A stretch of 64,000 nt of DNA, from contig CALSRX010000005.1 in the NCBI GenBank assembly GCA_943788865.1, positions 124,001-188,000 on the forward strand. The letters run 5' to 3'. Positions 55,919-64,000 of this stretch are shown one piece after another. Position 1 is the stretch's first letter; each line of letters begins with the position of its first letter. Below the pieces are notes generated by a model that was not told the origin of the DNA, searched no databases, and was given only the letters and a program-made list of their open reading frames with translations. Origin of the DNA: an uncultured Polaribacter sp. GTDB lineage: Bacteria > Bacteroidota > Bacteroidia > Flavobacteriales > Flavobacteriaceae. The position numbers and the translations under genes were made by a program.

Positions 55919-56380
55919 ATGAGAAAAATAATTGTTTTTAGTTTAGCTGTTTCATTAGGAATTTTAACAGCATGTTCAGGAGGAAATGCAGCTGCAAAAG
56001 TAAATCCATCTAAATTAGCTGACGCTAAGAAAAGAGATTTAGACATCAGTAAAGGTGCACCAATAATTACCTTAGACAAAAAAGAACACGATTTTGGAAC
56101 TGTAACAGAAGGTGCAATTATCGAAACAACTTTTGTTTTAACAAACTCAGGTAAATCTCCTTTAATAATTACAGACGCAAAAACTACTTGTGGATGTACA
56201 GTGCCAACTTGGCCAAAAGATAAGCCAATTGCACCAGGAGAGTCTACAAATATTGAAGTAAAATTTAATACTGCTGGTAAAGGTGGTGGAAGACAAGTTA
56301 AAGATGTAACGTTGTTTACAAATACGGCTGTTGGAAGAGAAATTTTAAAAATCAAAGGAATCGTAAATAAGAAACAATAA
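55919..56380 (+). CDS. DUF1573 lipoprotein
   Basis: 153 residues. Lipobox LTAC (Cys19), then a DUF1573 immunoglobulin-like domain: KEHDFGTVTEGAIIETTFVL, DAKTTCGCTVPTWPKDKPIAPGES, KDVTLFTNTAVGREILKIKG. The CGC pair is the family's hallmark. It lies 30 bp after nusB and 4 bp before yajC, the same order as in many Bacteroidota. Role unknown; surface or periplasmic scaffold suspected. Confidence 0.9.
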   Translation: MRKIIVFSLAVSLGILTACSGGNAAAKVNPSKLADAKKRDLDISKGAPIITLDKKEHDFGTVTEGAIIETTFVLTNSGKSPLIITDAKTTCGCTVPTWPKDKPIAPGESTNIEVKFNTAGKGGGRQVKDVTLFTNTAVGREILKIKGIVNKKQ

Positions 56381-56384
56381 AAGA

Positions 56385-56693
56385 ATGATATTTTTACAAG
56401 CAAGTGCAGGAGGTTTTGGAAGTATGTTGCCATTTTTGGCAATGATCGTGGTTATCTACTTTTTTATGATAAGACCACAAATGACAAAACAAAAGAAAGA
56501 GAAAAAGTTTCAGGCAGAAATAACAAAAGGAACTAGAGTGATTACAAGTAGTGGAATTCACGGTAAAATTGTTGAATTACACGAAAGTGATAACACAGTT
56601 ACAATTGAAACGGGTGCAGGAAAAATAAAATTTGAACGTGCTGCTATTTCTTTAGACTTGACAAATAAGTTAAACGCTCCGGCAAAAAAATAA
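56385..56693 (+). CDS. yajC: preprotein translocase subunit YajC
   Basis: 102 residues with one membrane helix (about 12-32, MLPFLAMIVVIYFFMIRPQ) followed by the conserved RPQMTKQKKEKKFQAEI and KGTRVITSSGIHGKIVEL. YajC associates with SecDF. Follows DUF1573 by 4 bp and is closed by a terminator. Confidence 0.93.
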   Translation: MIFLQASAGGFGSMLPFLAMIVVIYFFMIRPQMTKQKKEKKFQAEITKGTRVITSSGIHGKIVELHESDNTVTIETGAGKIKFERAAISLDLTNKLNAPAKK

Positions 56694-56711
56694 TTGTAGA
56701 TTACCTAACAA

Positions 56712-56742
56712 GAAAAAGAGAGCTATTAGCTCTCTTTTTTTT
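56712..56742 (+). terminator. intrinsic terminator after yajC
   Basis: AAAAAGAGAGCT pairs with AGCTCTCTTTTT around an ATT loop, T-run extends beyond. Confidence 0.88.
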
Positions 56743-56813
56743 GTTGAATACATCTTTTATCGTTGTGTTTTTAAATTGCTTTATGTAGCTTGCAAATATT
56801 ATTAGAAAACTAG

Positions 56814-57755
56814 ATGCAAAAAGAAAAAAATCAACATAAAATACCAAAATCTTTTTTTGTTGCATTAACGGTAGCTTTATTTTTTTGGTTGCTTACAAAA
56901 CTATCGAAAGAATATCAAGCCGTTATTACGTTTCCTGTTGAGTATGTGAATATACCGCAAGATAAATTGTTAGAAAGTTCACCTTTAAAAAAAATAGACA
57001 TTCAAGTAAGAGCATCTGGATTTCGACTGTTTGTAAAAAGTATTTTCAAGAACCCCATACAATTAGATGCGAAGAAACTACAGCGTAAATCTAGCACAAC
57101 ATATTACCTCCTTATTGAAAATCAAAAAATCGATATTCAAAATCAGGTTTCAAATAATTTTTTAATCAACGGAATAGCGCAAGACACTATTTTTTTAAAT
57201 TTAGGGCAACTTACGTCAAAGAAAATTCCAATTCAAGGAGTTTTTGATTTCTCATTCAAATTAGGGTATCATCTTACAAACTCTTTAGTAATATCTCCAG
57301 ATTCTATTGTTGTTTCTGGACCAAAATCTCAAATAGACACGTTACAAAAACTATATCTTAATAAACTGATATTGAAAGATATTTCTAAATCAGTAAGTCA
57401 AACTCTAAAAATTAATGAAATTTCTGATGTGATAAAATTTAACACAAAAGAAGTTACTATTTTTGGGGAAGTTGATCGTTTTACGGAAGGAAATTTAGAG
57501 TTGCCTTTTGAAATAATTAATTTACCCGATAGTGTGTCGGTTACAACATTTCCTAAAATCGTAAAGGTTTTTTATCAAGTAGGTTTAACAAATTTCAGTA
57601 AAGTGAATGCTACATCTTTTAAAATTATTTGTGACTATAACAATTCACTAAGCAATAATTTAAATTATTTAATTCCTAAAGTAATCACTAAGCCAGATTT
57701 TGTTACCTCAGTTAAGATCAATCCAAACAAAATAGAATATTTAATTCAGAAATAA
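56814..57755 (+). CDS. YbbR-like domain protein
   Basis: 313 residues: one N-terminal membrane helix (about 14-31, SFFVALTVALFFWLLTKL) and a periplasmic part with tandem YbbR-like beta-rich repeats (PVEYVNIPQDKLL, KIPIQGVFDFSFKLGYHLTN, DSIVVSGPKSQIDTL). Related proteins bind cyclic-dinucleotide cyclases in Firmicutes; no cyclase is adjacent here. One base separates it from coaE, so they are co-transcribed. Confidence 0.85.
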   Translation: MQKEKNQHKIPKSFFVALTVALFFWLLTKLSKEYQAVITFPVEYVNIPQDKLLESSPLKKIDIQVRASGFRLFVKSIFKNPIQLDAKKLQRKSSTTYYLLIENQKIDIQNQVSNNFLINGIAQDTIFLNLGQLTSKKIPIQGVFDFSFKLGYHLTNSLVISPDSIVVSGPKSQIDTLQKLYLNKLILKDISKSVSQTLKINEISDVIKFNTKEVTIFGEVDRFTEGNLELPFEIINLPDSVSVTTFPKIVKVFYQVGLTNFSKVNATSFKIICDYNNSLSNNLNYLIPKVITKPDFVTSVKINPNKIEYLIQK

Positions 57756-57756
57756 G

Positions 57757-58338
57757 ATGGTAGTTGGTTTAACAGGCGGAATTGGAAGCGGGAAATCTAC
57801 AGCAGCAAAAATGTTTCAAGAAATTGGAAACATTGTAGTTTATTTTGCAGATGAAGAAGCTAAAAAATTAATGACAACATCTAGAATAATTAAAGAGCAA
57901 ATTTGCAAAGAATTTGGTGATGAAGCCTACTTAGACAATCAATTAAATAAAATTTTTATTGCCAACGTCGTTTTTACGAATCCAAATAAACTCGCTATTC
58001 TAAATTCTATTGTGCATCCAGAAGTATATAAACATTTTAAAGAATTTGTAGCATTTAATAGTAACAAAGAATATGTGTTGTATGAAAATGCAATTTTATT
58101 TGAAAACTCTAGCGACGCTTTATGTGATAAGATAATTACTGTTGTAGCTGATGAAAACACAAGAATAGAGCGGGTTGTTAAAAGAGATGGTGCTTCTGAA
58201 ACCGACGTTAGAAACAGAATTCGAAATCAATGGAAAGATTCAAAAAAAGCATTGTTATCTAACTATATCATTGTAAATAACACTTCGGACAACCTGTTAA
58301 ATCAAATTATGAAGATTCATAATAATTTAACAAAATAA
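57757..58338 (+). CDS. coaE: dephospho-CoA kinase
   Basis: Last step of coenzyme A synthesis. P-loop GLTGGIGSGKSTAAKMF (residues 5-15), YFADEEAKKLM, IVHPEVYKHF and VVKRDGASETDVRNRIRNQ match the family; 193 residues is normal. Ends before a gap of about 120 bp that separates it from the sensor kinase. Confidence 0.95.
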   Translation: MVVGLTGGIGSGKSTAAKMFQEIGNIVVYFADEEAKKLMTTSRIIKEQICKEFGDEAYLDNQLNKIFIANVVFTNPNKLAILNSIVHPEVYKHFKEFVAFNSNKEYVLYENAILFENSSDALCDKIITVVADENTRIERVVKRDGASETDVRNRIRNQWKDSKKALLSNYIIVNNTSDNLLNQIMKIHNNLTK

Positions 58339-58394
58339 ACGACTTCAATTTTAATATATTTAAAATTTTTCTTAAAAAATCCTTAAAAACTCAC

Positions 58395-58402
58395 TATTTT
58401 TG
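58395..58402 (+). promoter_or_regulatory. -7 box upstream of the sensor kinase
   Basis: TATTTTTG, a TAnnTTTG match 54 bp before the start. A second TATTTTTG at 58445-58452 lies too close to the start codon to be preferred. A 10-bp palindrome GTTAATTAAC (58431-58440) lies between. Confidence 0.4.
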
Positions 58403-58456
58403 TTAATATGCGTTAAAAACGTTAATTAACATATAAGAAATGCATATTTTTGAAGA

Positions 58457-60025
58457 ATGGGTAAAAAAATGTTTGTCCTTATTGTAGCTCTAATGAGCTT
58501 TTCTTTAATCGGAATTGTTACAGTTCAGGTGTATTGGATTAGCAATGCAGTTGAAACAAAAAAGAAGCAATTTATTAACGATGTTAAAATCTCGTTAACC
58601 AGTGTTTCTGAAGAAGTAGCACAGAAGGAGTATGCTGAATTTGAAAGAAAAATCAAACCTTTATTAGACAAGCCACAAAAAGCGAATAGCAATGAACTTC
58701 GTAACTTTTTTTTACAACAAATAGATACAACGGGTAAGCAAATAACAGCATATAGTTTAACCGTTCTAGAGCAAAATATTAAAATTCCTGCAGATTTTTT
58801 AGAAAATGATAGTTTGGTAGTAAAAAGAATTACAGGAAGAGAAGATATTTTTAATGCCAACAAATTCTCTCCAAACACAGATTTTTCAAAAAACAATACC
58901 TCTAAAATTTTTACCAGCATAAAAAGATATCCCGAGTACGAAGAAACATTTATCAAAGATGCATTTAATGTTTATAAATCCTCATTTCCTATCCACCAAA
59001 GAATAAGTAATAGAGAGTTGAATGCTACATTAAAAAACGAATTTACTAAAAGAGGTATTACAATAAATTTTAAATACGGGGTTTACAGTTCTGATGGGTA
59101 TTTAACAAATTTAAAATCGGGGTATTATACGATTAACAAAGCAAACAGTATAGGATCACCTTTATTTGTTGATGATAGTGGTAATAGTAACTTTAAATTA
59201 TATGTAACTTTTCCAGACCAGCAAGAGCATATTTTAGCAGATATTTCTAGCATATTACTGCTTTCTGTATTTTTTATATTTATTATTATCGTAGCTTTTT
59301 CAAGTTCATTGTATCAAATCATCAAACAGAAAAAAATCTCTGAAATAAAATCAGATTTTATCAATAACATGACCCACGAGTTTAAAACTCCAATTGCAAC
59401 AATTAATTTAGCGTTAGATGCTATAAAAAACCCTAAGATTATAAATGATAACGAAAAAGTAAATCGTTACGTTACAATGATTCGTGAAGAAAATAAAAGG
59501 ATGCACGCTCAAGTAGAAAATGTATTGCGAATTTCAAAACTAGAGAAGAATCAAATAGATATTGATAAGTCAGCGATAGATATGCATGAAGTAATAGAAG
59601 ATGCAATTTCTCATGTTCGTTTATTACTAAATGATAAAAGCGGAAATATTAACACAAATTTACACGCACTACAATCTGAAGTACTCGGAAATGATTTGCA
59701 TTTAACCAATGTTGTTGTAAATATGCTAGAAAATGCTTTAAAATATTCTAACGATGAGCCAAATATAGAAGTATTTACAGAAAGCACTTCAAAATATTTT
59801 ATGTTAAAAATAAAAGATGACGGAATAGGGATGAGTAAAAATGCCCAAAAATATGTGTTTGATAAATTTTATAGAGAGCATAAAGGGAATATTCATAATG
59901 TAAAAGGTCATGGTTTAGGATTGGCTTATGTAAAAGAAATTTTAGAAAACCATCAAGGAACGGTTTTTGTAGATAGTGAAAAAGGAAAAGGAAGTACGTT
60001 TACGGTAAAATTGCCATTAATTTAA
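58457..60025 (+). CDS. sensor histidine kinase (RprX-like)
   Basis: 522 residues: a membrane helix at 5-27, a periplasmic sensor region, a second helix about 265-290 (SSILLLSVFFIFIIIVAFSS), then HisKA with MTHEFKTPIATINLALDA (phospho-acceptor His307) and HATPase with NVVVNMLENALKYSND, DDGIGMS and GHGLGLAYVKEI. All catalytic boxes are intact. The response regulator follows after 20 bp, forming a two-component pair resembling Bacteroides RprX/RprY. Stimulus unknown. Confidence 0.93.
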   Translation: MGKKMFVLIVALMSFSLIGIVTVQVYWISNAVETKKKQFINDVKISLTSVSEEVAQKEYAEFERKIKPLLDKPQKANSNELRNFFLQQIDTTGKQITAYSLTVLEQNIKIPADFLENDSLVVKRITGREDIFNANKFSPNTDFSKNNTSKIFTSIKRYPEYEETFIKDAFNVYKSSFPIHQRISNRELNATLKNEFTKRGITINFKYGVYSSDGYLTNLKSGYYTINKANSIGSPLFVDDSGNSNFKLYVTFPDQQEHILADISSILLLSVFFIFIIIVAFSSSLYQIIKQKKISEIKSDFINNMTHEFKTPIATINLALDAIKNPKIINDNEKVNRYVTMIREENKRMHAQVENVLRISKLEKNQIDIDKSAIDMHEVIEDAISHVRLLLNDKSGNINTNLHALQSEVLGNDLHLTNVVVNMLENALKYSNDEPNIEVFTESTSKYFMLKIKDDGIGMSKNAQKYVFDKFYREHKGNIHNVKGHGLGLAYVKEILENHQGTVFVDSEKGKGSTFTVKLPLI

Positions 60026-60045
60026 AATAAATAAATATCAATATT

Positions 60046-60741
60046 ATGGGAAGTAAAAAAATATTATTAGTAGAAGATGATCCAAATTTCGGAACAGTTT
60101 TAAAGGATTATCTAGCATTGCATGATTACAATATTACGCATGCAAAAGACGGAATTGAAGGGTTAATTGAATTTAAAAATAACGATTTCGATTTGTGTAT
60201 TTTAGACGTAATGATGCCTCGTAAAGATGGTTTTTCATTAGCGGCAGATATTCGCGCAACAAATAAAGAAATTCCAATTATCTTCTTAACAGCAAAAACA
60301 ATGAAAGAAGATGTTTTAAAAGGATATCAAGTTGGAGCAGATGATTATCTAAACAAACCTTTTGATTCTGAAGTTTTATTATTTAAAATAAAAGCAATCT
60401 TACAAAGAAAAGAGTCAGATTCGAGCAAAGAATCTGATGAGTTTGAGTTTGCAATAGGTAAATTCTTTTTTAATTCTAAATTAAGACACTTGTCTTATGA
60501 CGGAGGAGAAAATCAAAAACTATCTCCAAAAGAAAGTAAATTATTAAAAATGTTGGCAGTTCATAAAAACGACTTAATGCCAAGGGAATTAGCATTGACA
60601 AAAATTTGGAGAGATGATAATTACTTTACATCTCGTAGTATGGATGTGTACATTGCAAAATTGCGTAAATATTTAAAAGACGACGAAAAGGTTGAAATCT
60701 TAAATATTCATGGAGAAGGGTTTAGGTTGGTAGAAAATTAA
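60046..60741 (+). CDS. OmpR-family response regulator (RprY-like)
   Basis: 231 residues: receiver domain with EDDP acidic pocket, phosphorylation site Asp54 (CILDVMMPRKDG), FLTAKT and the conserved lysine in DYLNKPFD; then a winged-helix DNA-binding domain (about 135-230, LSPKESKLLKMLAVHKNDLMP, SRSMDVYIAKLRKYLKDD, HGEGFRLV). Cognate regulator of the kinase just upstream. A strong terminator follows. Confidence 0.95.
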   Translation: MGSKKILLVEDDPNFGTVLKDYLALHDYNITHAKDGIEGLIEFKNNDFDLCILDVMMPRKDGFSLAADIRATNKEIPIIFLTAKTMKEDVLKGYQVGADDYLNKPFDSEVLLFKIKAILQRKESDSSKESDEFEFAIGKFFFNSKLRHLSYDGGENQKLSPKESKLLKMLAVHKNDLMPRELALTKIWRDDNYFTSRSMDVYIAKLRKYLKDDEKVEILNIHGEGFRLVEN

Positions 60742-60762
60742 TCAAAGATTACTTCACATAAT

Positions 60763-60798
60763 AAAAAAGCTCAATTGAATTTCAATTGAGCTTTTTTA
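60763..60798 (+). terminator. intrinsic terminator after the response regulator
   Basis: AAAAAAGCTCAATTGAA and TTCAATTGAGCTTTTTT form a long stem with minimal loop. Confidence 0.85.
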
Positions 60799-60832
60799 TT
60801 AACTTTGGAAACAGGAAGTAAACCCAAAAAAA

Positions 60833-61453
60833 ATGGCAAGGCTAATTAAAATCTATAAAGAAAACCCGAACCCAAAAGAAATTGATAAAGTTGTAAAAGT
60901 TTTACAAAATGGCGGTTTGGTAATATACCCAACAGATACTGTTTACGGGTTGGGTTGTGATATAACGAACACAAAAGCCTTAGAGAGAATTGCAAAAATC
61001 AAAGGAGTCAAACTAGAAAAAGCCAACTTTTCTTTCATATGCAATGATTTAAGCCATTTATCTGACTATGTCAAGCAAATTGATACATCAACGTATAAAC
61101 TTTTAAAAAGAGCTTTACCTGGACCTTATACGTTTGTGTTACCAGGGAGTAAATCATTACCAAATGTTTTTAAAAAGAAGAAAACAGTCGGAATTCGTGT
61201 CCCTGACAATGCCATTGCATTAGAAATTGTTAAAGCCCTTGGAAACCCAATAGTTTCAACATCAATTCATGATGAAGATGATGTTATTGAATACACAACA
61301 GATCCTGAATTAATTTTTGAAAAATGGCAGCATAAAGTTGATCTTGTTATTGATGGTGGATATGGAGATAACGAAGCTTCTACTGTCATTGATTTAAGAG
61401 ATTCTGAGCCTTTGGTATTAAGAGAAGGAAAAGGTAGCTTGGATATTTTATAA
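60833..61453 (+). CDS. L-threonylcarbamoyladenylate synthase (Sua5/YciO/YrdC)
   Basis: 206 residues of the YrdC fold, making the donor for the t6A base in tRNA, or the YciO paralogue of less certain function. Landmarks: GGLVIYPTDTVYGLGCDI, KGVKLEKANFSFIC, PGPYTFVLPG, KKTVGIRVPDN and STSIHDEDD. KANFSF rather than KRPxxPL in the substrate loop points towards YciO-like members. Ends 7 bp from the stop of the convergent glycosyltransferase gene. Confidence 0.85.
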   Translation: MARLIKIYKENPNPKEIDKVVKVLQNGGLVIYPTDTVYGLGCDITNTKALERIAKIKGVKLEKANFSFICNDLSHLSDYVKQIDTSTYKLLKRALPGPYTFVLPGSKSLPNVFKKKKTVGIRVPDNAIALEIVKALGNPIVSTSIHDEDDVIEYTTDPELIFEKWQHKVDLVIDGGYGDNEASTVIDLRDSEPLVLREGKGSLDIL

Positions 61454-61459
61454 AAAAGA

Positions 61460-62458
61460 TTATTTCAAATCTTCAAACTTTTTTCTTCCCAAGGCAAAAT
61501 ATTGCCAAACAACACTTGTATGTACGTTATAATCCGATTTTTTCTGAAGTCTTTTACGTTTCTTAAGAAAGGTGTTAAAGTTTCTATAGAAGCTAAAATG
61601 TGCTTTGATAATCGCCCAAGTATGTATAGGTCTTAGTTCAATTAAAAATTTAATACCTGCAATTCCATCTAATAGCAAGCGAGAAAAAACAACAAATAAA
61701 AACCATTTTTTAGGGACATTCTTTGTTACATTTAGCAAACTATTTCTAAAATTTAAAAATGTTTTATGCGGATTTGTTTCTTGTAAAGTTGCGCCTCCAA
61801 CATGATATACAGTAGAAGTTCCAACATATTTTACTTGATAGCCTTTATTTTGAGCTCTCCAGCATAAATCAATTTCTTCTTGATGAGCAAAATAATCTTC
61901 GTCAAAGCCATCTAATTGATGATATACCTTTGAGCGTATAAACATACAAGCTCCTGAAGCCCAAAATATTTCTGAAACGGTATCAAATTGCCGATGGTCA
62001 GTTTCTAAACAATTAAAAATACGTCCCCTACAATAGGGATATCCAAATAAATCAATAAACCCACCTCCAGCACCCGCATATTCGAACTTCGTTTTGTCTT
62101 TAAAATCTAATAATTTAGGCTGAATTATCGCGGTGTTTTCTTCTTTTTTGAATAGATCGATAATGGGAGTTAACCAATTCTTTGTAACTTCAATATCAGA
62201 ATTCAACAAACAGTAAATATCTGCATCAACATCTTGTAAGGCATCGTTATAGCCTTTAGCATAACCTCTGTTTACAGAGTTTTCGATAATTTTAACAGAA
62301 GGATAATGTTCTTTTACAAAACGGATAGAAGTATCTGTAGATGCATTGTCTGCAACATAAACGGTTGCTTCTTCTGAGCTAAAATTTATAACTGAAGGTA
62401 AAAATTGTTCCAACAATTTTTGTCCATTCCAATTTAATATGACTACTGCAGTTTTCAA
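61460..62458 (-). CDS. family 2 glycosyltransferase
   Basis: 332 residues. The start MKTAVVILNWNGQKLLEQFLP and ADNASTDTSI are the rhamnosyltransferase-like GT2 opening; LLNSDIEVTKNW has the metal-binding DxD-like position; WASGACMFIRSKVY, FDEDYFAHQEEIDLCWRAQ is the acceptor-side motif. A hydrophobic segment near the C-terminus suggests membrane association. Probably adds a sugar in a surface polysaccharide; donor unknown. Confidence 0.9.
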   Translation of the reverse strand: MKTAVVILNWNGQKLLEQFLPSVINFSSEEATVYVADNASTDTSIRFVKEHYPSVKIIENSVNRGYAKGYNDALQDVDADIYCLLNSDIEVTKNWLTPIIDLFKKEENTAIIQPKLLDFKDKTKFEYAGAGGGFIDLFGYPYCRGRIFNCLETDHRQFDTVSEIFWASGACMFIRSKVYHQLDGFDEDYFAHQEEIDLCWRAQNKGYQVKYVGTSTVYHVGGATLQETNPHKTFLNFRNSLLNVTKNVPKKWFLFVVFSRLLLDGIAGIKFLIELRPIHTWAIIKAHFSFYRNFNTFLKKRKRLQKKSDYNVHTSVVWQYFALGRKKFEDLK

Positions 62459-62580
62459 GGTGTCAAACTTACGTTTTAAAAATTATTTAAAGATATAAGA
62501 ATTCGTTAATTTAAAACGAATGTCAGTTCGAGTGAATTTCATTTATTGAATTTTATATCGAGAACTTTTATACATAAATT

Positions 62581-63024
62581 TTATTTGTAATCTGGAATGT
62601 CTTTTAAAAAAATGTAGGTTTCATTTTCAACATCCATTTTACAAAAGAAATGATCTAAGCCATTGGTTACAATCAAATAATTAGCTTTTAGCTTTAAATT
62701 ATAGCGTGCAATTTGATCAAACGTAGCCTGTGTAATTTTTATTTGTGGTGCTTTGCATTCTACAATAATATCTGGATTTCCGAGCTTGTTATAAATTACA
62801 ATATCTGTACGCTTTTTTAAGTTGTTAATTGTCAGTTGTTTTTCAATAGCAATTAACGAAATAGGATATTTTTTTTCCTTTATTAAGAATTGCACAAAAT
62901 GTTGACGCACCCATTCTTCTGGAGTTAGAACAAAATATTTTTTTCTCAAATTATCAAAAATAAGCGTATGTTTTTCGTTACTTTTGAGTTTGAAAGAATA
63001 AGTTGGAAGATTGAGTTTTTGCAT
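62581..63024 (-). CDS. HsdR N-terminal-like protein (PD-(D/E)XK fold)
   Basis: 147 residues from ATG 63022-63024. It corresponds to the free-standing type I restriction HsdR N-terminal domain: LTPEEWVRQHFVQFLI, then the nuclease core KRTDIVIYNK (Asp74) and IIVECKAP (Glu89, Lys91), then Q/Y-rich helix ARYNLKLKANYLIVTNG. All catalytic positions are present. No methylase or specificity gene is near, so this is not a restriction system. It lies 29 bp from the divergent GxxExxY gene. Confidence 0.85.
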   Translation of the reverse strand: MQKLNLPTYSFKLKSNEKHTLIFDNLRKKYFVLTPEEWVRQHFVQFLIKEKKYPISLIAIEKQLTINNLKKRTDIVIYNKLGNPDIIVECKAPQIKITQATFDQIARYNLKLKANYLIVTNGLDHFFCKMDVENETYIFLKDIPDYK

Positions 63025-63053
63025 ATCTATTGCCACGAATATCACAAATTAAA

Positions 63054-63419
63054 ATGATTTATAAAAAAGAAAGCTACGATATTATTGGAACTTTATTTGA
63101 AGTTCATGCTAATTTAGGAGGTGGTTTTTTAGAAGTGGTTTATAAAGATGCTATAGAGTATGAGTTTAAAAGCAAAAATATTTCTTTTGAAAGAGAAAAA
63201 GAATATGTAATTAATTATAAAGATATAGTTTTACCACATTATTTTTATGCTGATTTTGTGATTTTTGATAAAAAAATATTAGAAATAAAATCCGTTAAAG
63301 AATTTCATCCAAAACATATTGCTCAGTGTATTAATTATTTAAAAATTTCTAAAAATAAGTTATGTCTTTTGGTAAATTTCCAAAATGATTCTCTAGAATT
63401 TAAAAGAATTGTTTTGTAA
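63054..63419 (+). CDS. GxxExxY family protein
   Basis: 121 residues from ATG 63054. The name motif reads GGGFLEVVY (Gly24, Glu27, Tyr30); next come YADFVIFD (Asp67) and ILEIKSV (Glu77, Lys79), a PD-(D/E)XK-like constellation, and QCINYLK. I prefer this start over an upstream codon at 63030 because MIYKKESYDIIG is the family's normal beginning. Such proteins are of unknown function and often scattered by transfer. Inserted between the HsdR-like gene and holA. Confidence 0.82.
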   Translation: MIYKKESYDIIGTLFEVHANLGGGFLEVVYKDAIEYEFKSKNISFEREKEYVINYKDIVLPHYFYADFVIFDKKILEIKSVKEFHPKHIAQCINYLKISKNKLCLLVNFQNDSLEFKRIVL

Positions 63420-63482
63420 ATTTTTGCTCAGAATTAATTTAATTAGTGAATCCGTGGCAGCTTTTAATATCTAATAAAGAAA

Positions 63483-64000
63483 ATGAACGAAATAAATTCT
63501 ATAGTTACCAATATTAAAAACGGAAACGTAAAACCCATTTATTTTTTAATGGGAGAAGAAGCCTATTATATTGATAGAATTTCTGATTTAATAGAATATT
63601 CTGTTCTAGATGAAGCTGAAAAAGGCTTTAATCAAGTTGTTATGTATGGTAGAGATGTTTCTATAGAGGAAATAACATCTTCTGCGAAACGTTATCCGAT
63701 GATGGCAGAAAAGCAGGTTATTATTGTTAAAGAAGCACAAGATTTAAGCAGATCGATAGAAAAGTTGGTTTCTTATGCTGAAAATCCGCAACCTACAACT
63801 GTTTTGGTACTTAATTATAAATACAAAAAGCTAGACAAACGCAAAAAATTATACAAAGCCATTGAAAAAGTTGGAGTTATTTTTGAAAGCAAAAAATTAT
63901 ATGACAATCAGGTTTCAGATTGGATTCGTAGAGTTTTAAGTGGACGTAATTATAAAATTGAGCCAAAAGCGGCTTTAATGTTGGTAGAGTTTTTAGGGAC
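63483..64000 (+). CDS. holA: DNA polymerase III delta subunit (partial)
   Basis: Clamp-loader delta subunit; only the first 172 codons lie in the window and the frame is open at the edge. MNEINSIVTNIKNGNVKPIYF, LMGEEAYYIDRISDLI and KKLDKRKKLYKAIEK match HolA proteins. Start ATG 63483. Expected total length is about 335 residues. Confidence 0.88.
   Translation, partial: MNEINSIVTNIKNGNVKPIYFLMGEEAYYIDRISDLIEYSVLDEAEKGFNQVVMYGRDVSIEEITSSAKRYPMMAEKQVIIVKEAQDLSRSIEKLVSYAENPQPTTVLVLNYKYKKLDKRKKLYKAIEKVGVIFESKKLYDNQVSDWIRRVLSGRNYKIEPKAALMLVEFLG

Noticed and set aside
62581..63419. A restriction-modification or defence island
   Set aside because: Only HsdR-like N-terminal and GxxExxY proteins are present; no methylase, specificity subunit or helicase.

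Overview
This AT-rich window reads as chromosome of a marine-type Flavobacteriaceae member (Bacteroidota). Markers are two giant cell-surface proteins with type IX secretion (type B) C-terminal domains, promoters of the Bacteroidota form TTG-N19-TAnnTTTG, a fused cyclophilin-FKBP immunophilin, two DUF5916 barrels, a PUR-family DUF3276 protein, DUF6090 proteins and leucine dehydrogenase. The genus (Polaribacter/Tenacibaculum-like) cannot be fixed from this window alone. No rRNA, tRNA, CRISPR array, prophage or complete insertion sequence was seen.

Layout. 0-10 kb: secreted S51 peptidase, interrupted nhaA, haem-binding protein, immunophilin, repeat-containing barrel, release factor 3, a TlpA/cysteine-rich lipoprotein pair, lipoprotein cyclophilin, idi. 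10-12.5 kb: a heptamer-repeat leader in front of queD, then a decayed DUF6090/beta-helix cluster. 12.6-17.5 kb: manA followed by what looks like the 8-amino-Kdo (Kdo8N) lipopolysaccharide sugar pathway (kdnA, kdsB, HAD hydrolase, kdnB). 17.5-22.1 kb: two small conserved proteins, an ECF sigma/anti-sigma/Spy-like module, a conserved gene and an MBL-fold hydrolase; a patch from about 19.4 to 21.6 kb is dense in single-base indels. 22.1-22.8 kb: a lone methyltransferase gene between two related palindromes, resembling an integron-type cassette. 22.8-29.5 kb: DUF5077/DUF3472 lipoprotein, carboxylesterase, a dihydroorotase homologue without metal ligands, BatA-like protein, TIGR02757 protein, LolD-like ATPase. 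29.6-34.7 kb: tandem DUF5916 genes. 34.9-39 kb: sucC, a PilJ/HisKA sensor fragment, uvrB. 39-46.6 kb: two type IX-exported proteins sharing an apparently identical 1.3-kb tract. 46.6-51.4 kb: ABC exporter pair, pRiA4b-like protein, thioesterase/hydrolase/isochorismate synthase. 51.4-64 kb: DUF3276, MsbA-like exporter, leucine dehydrogenase, nusB-DUF1573-yajC-ybbR-coaE, RprX/RprY-like two-component system, Sua5, glycosyltransferase, two divergent PD-(D/E)XK-like genes and the start of holA.

Several themes link the genes: outer-membrane and LPS construction (Kdo8N operon, LolD, MsbA-like exporter), surface and gliding-type export, and menaquinone synthesis. An unusual number of genes are broken: three carry in-frame TGA codons, two are shifted at homopolymers, others are shifted elsewhere, and three adjacent genes are hit repeatedly in the 19.4-21.6 kb patch. 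Because the broken genes keep conserved residues across their shifted frames, sequence error is a serious alternative to real gene decay, especially in that patch.
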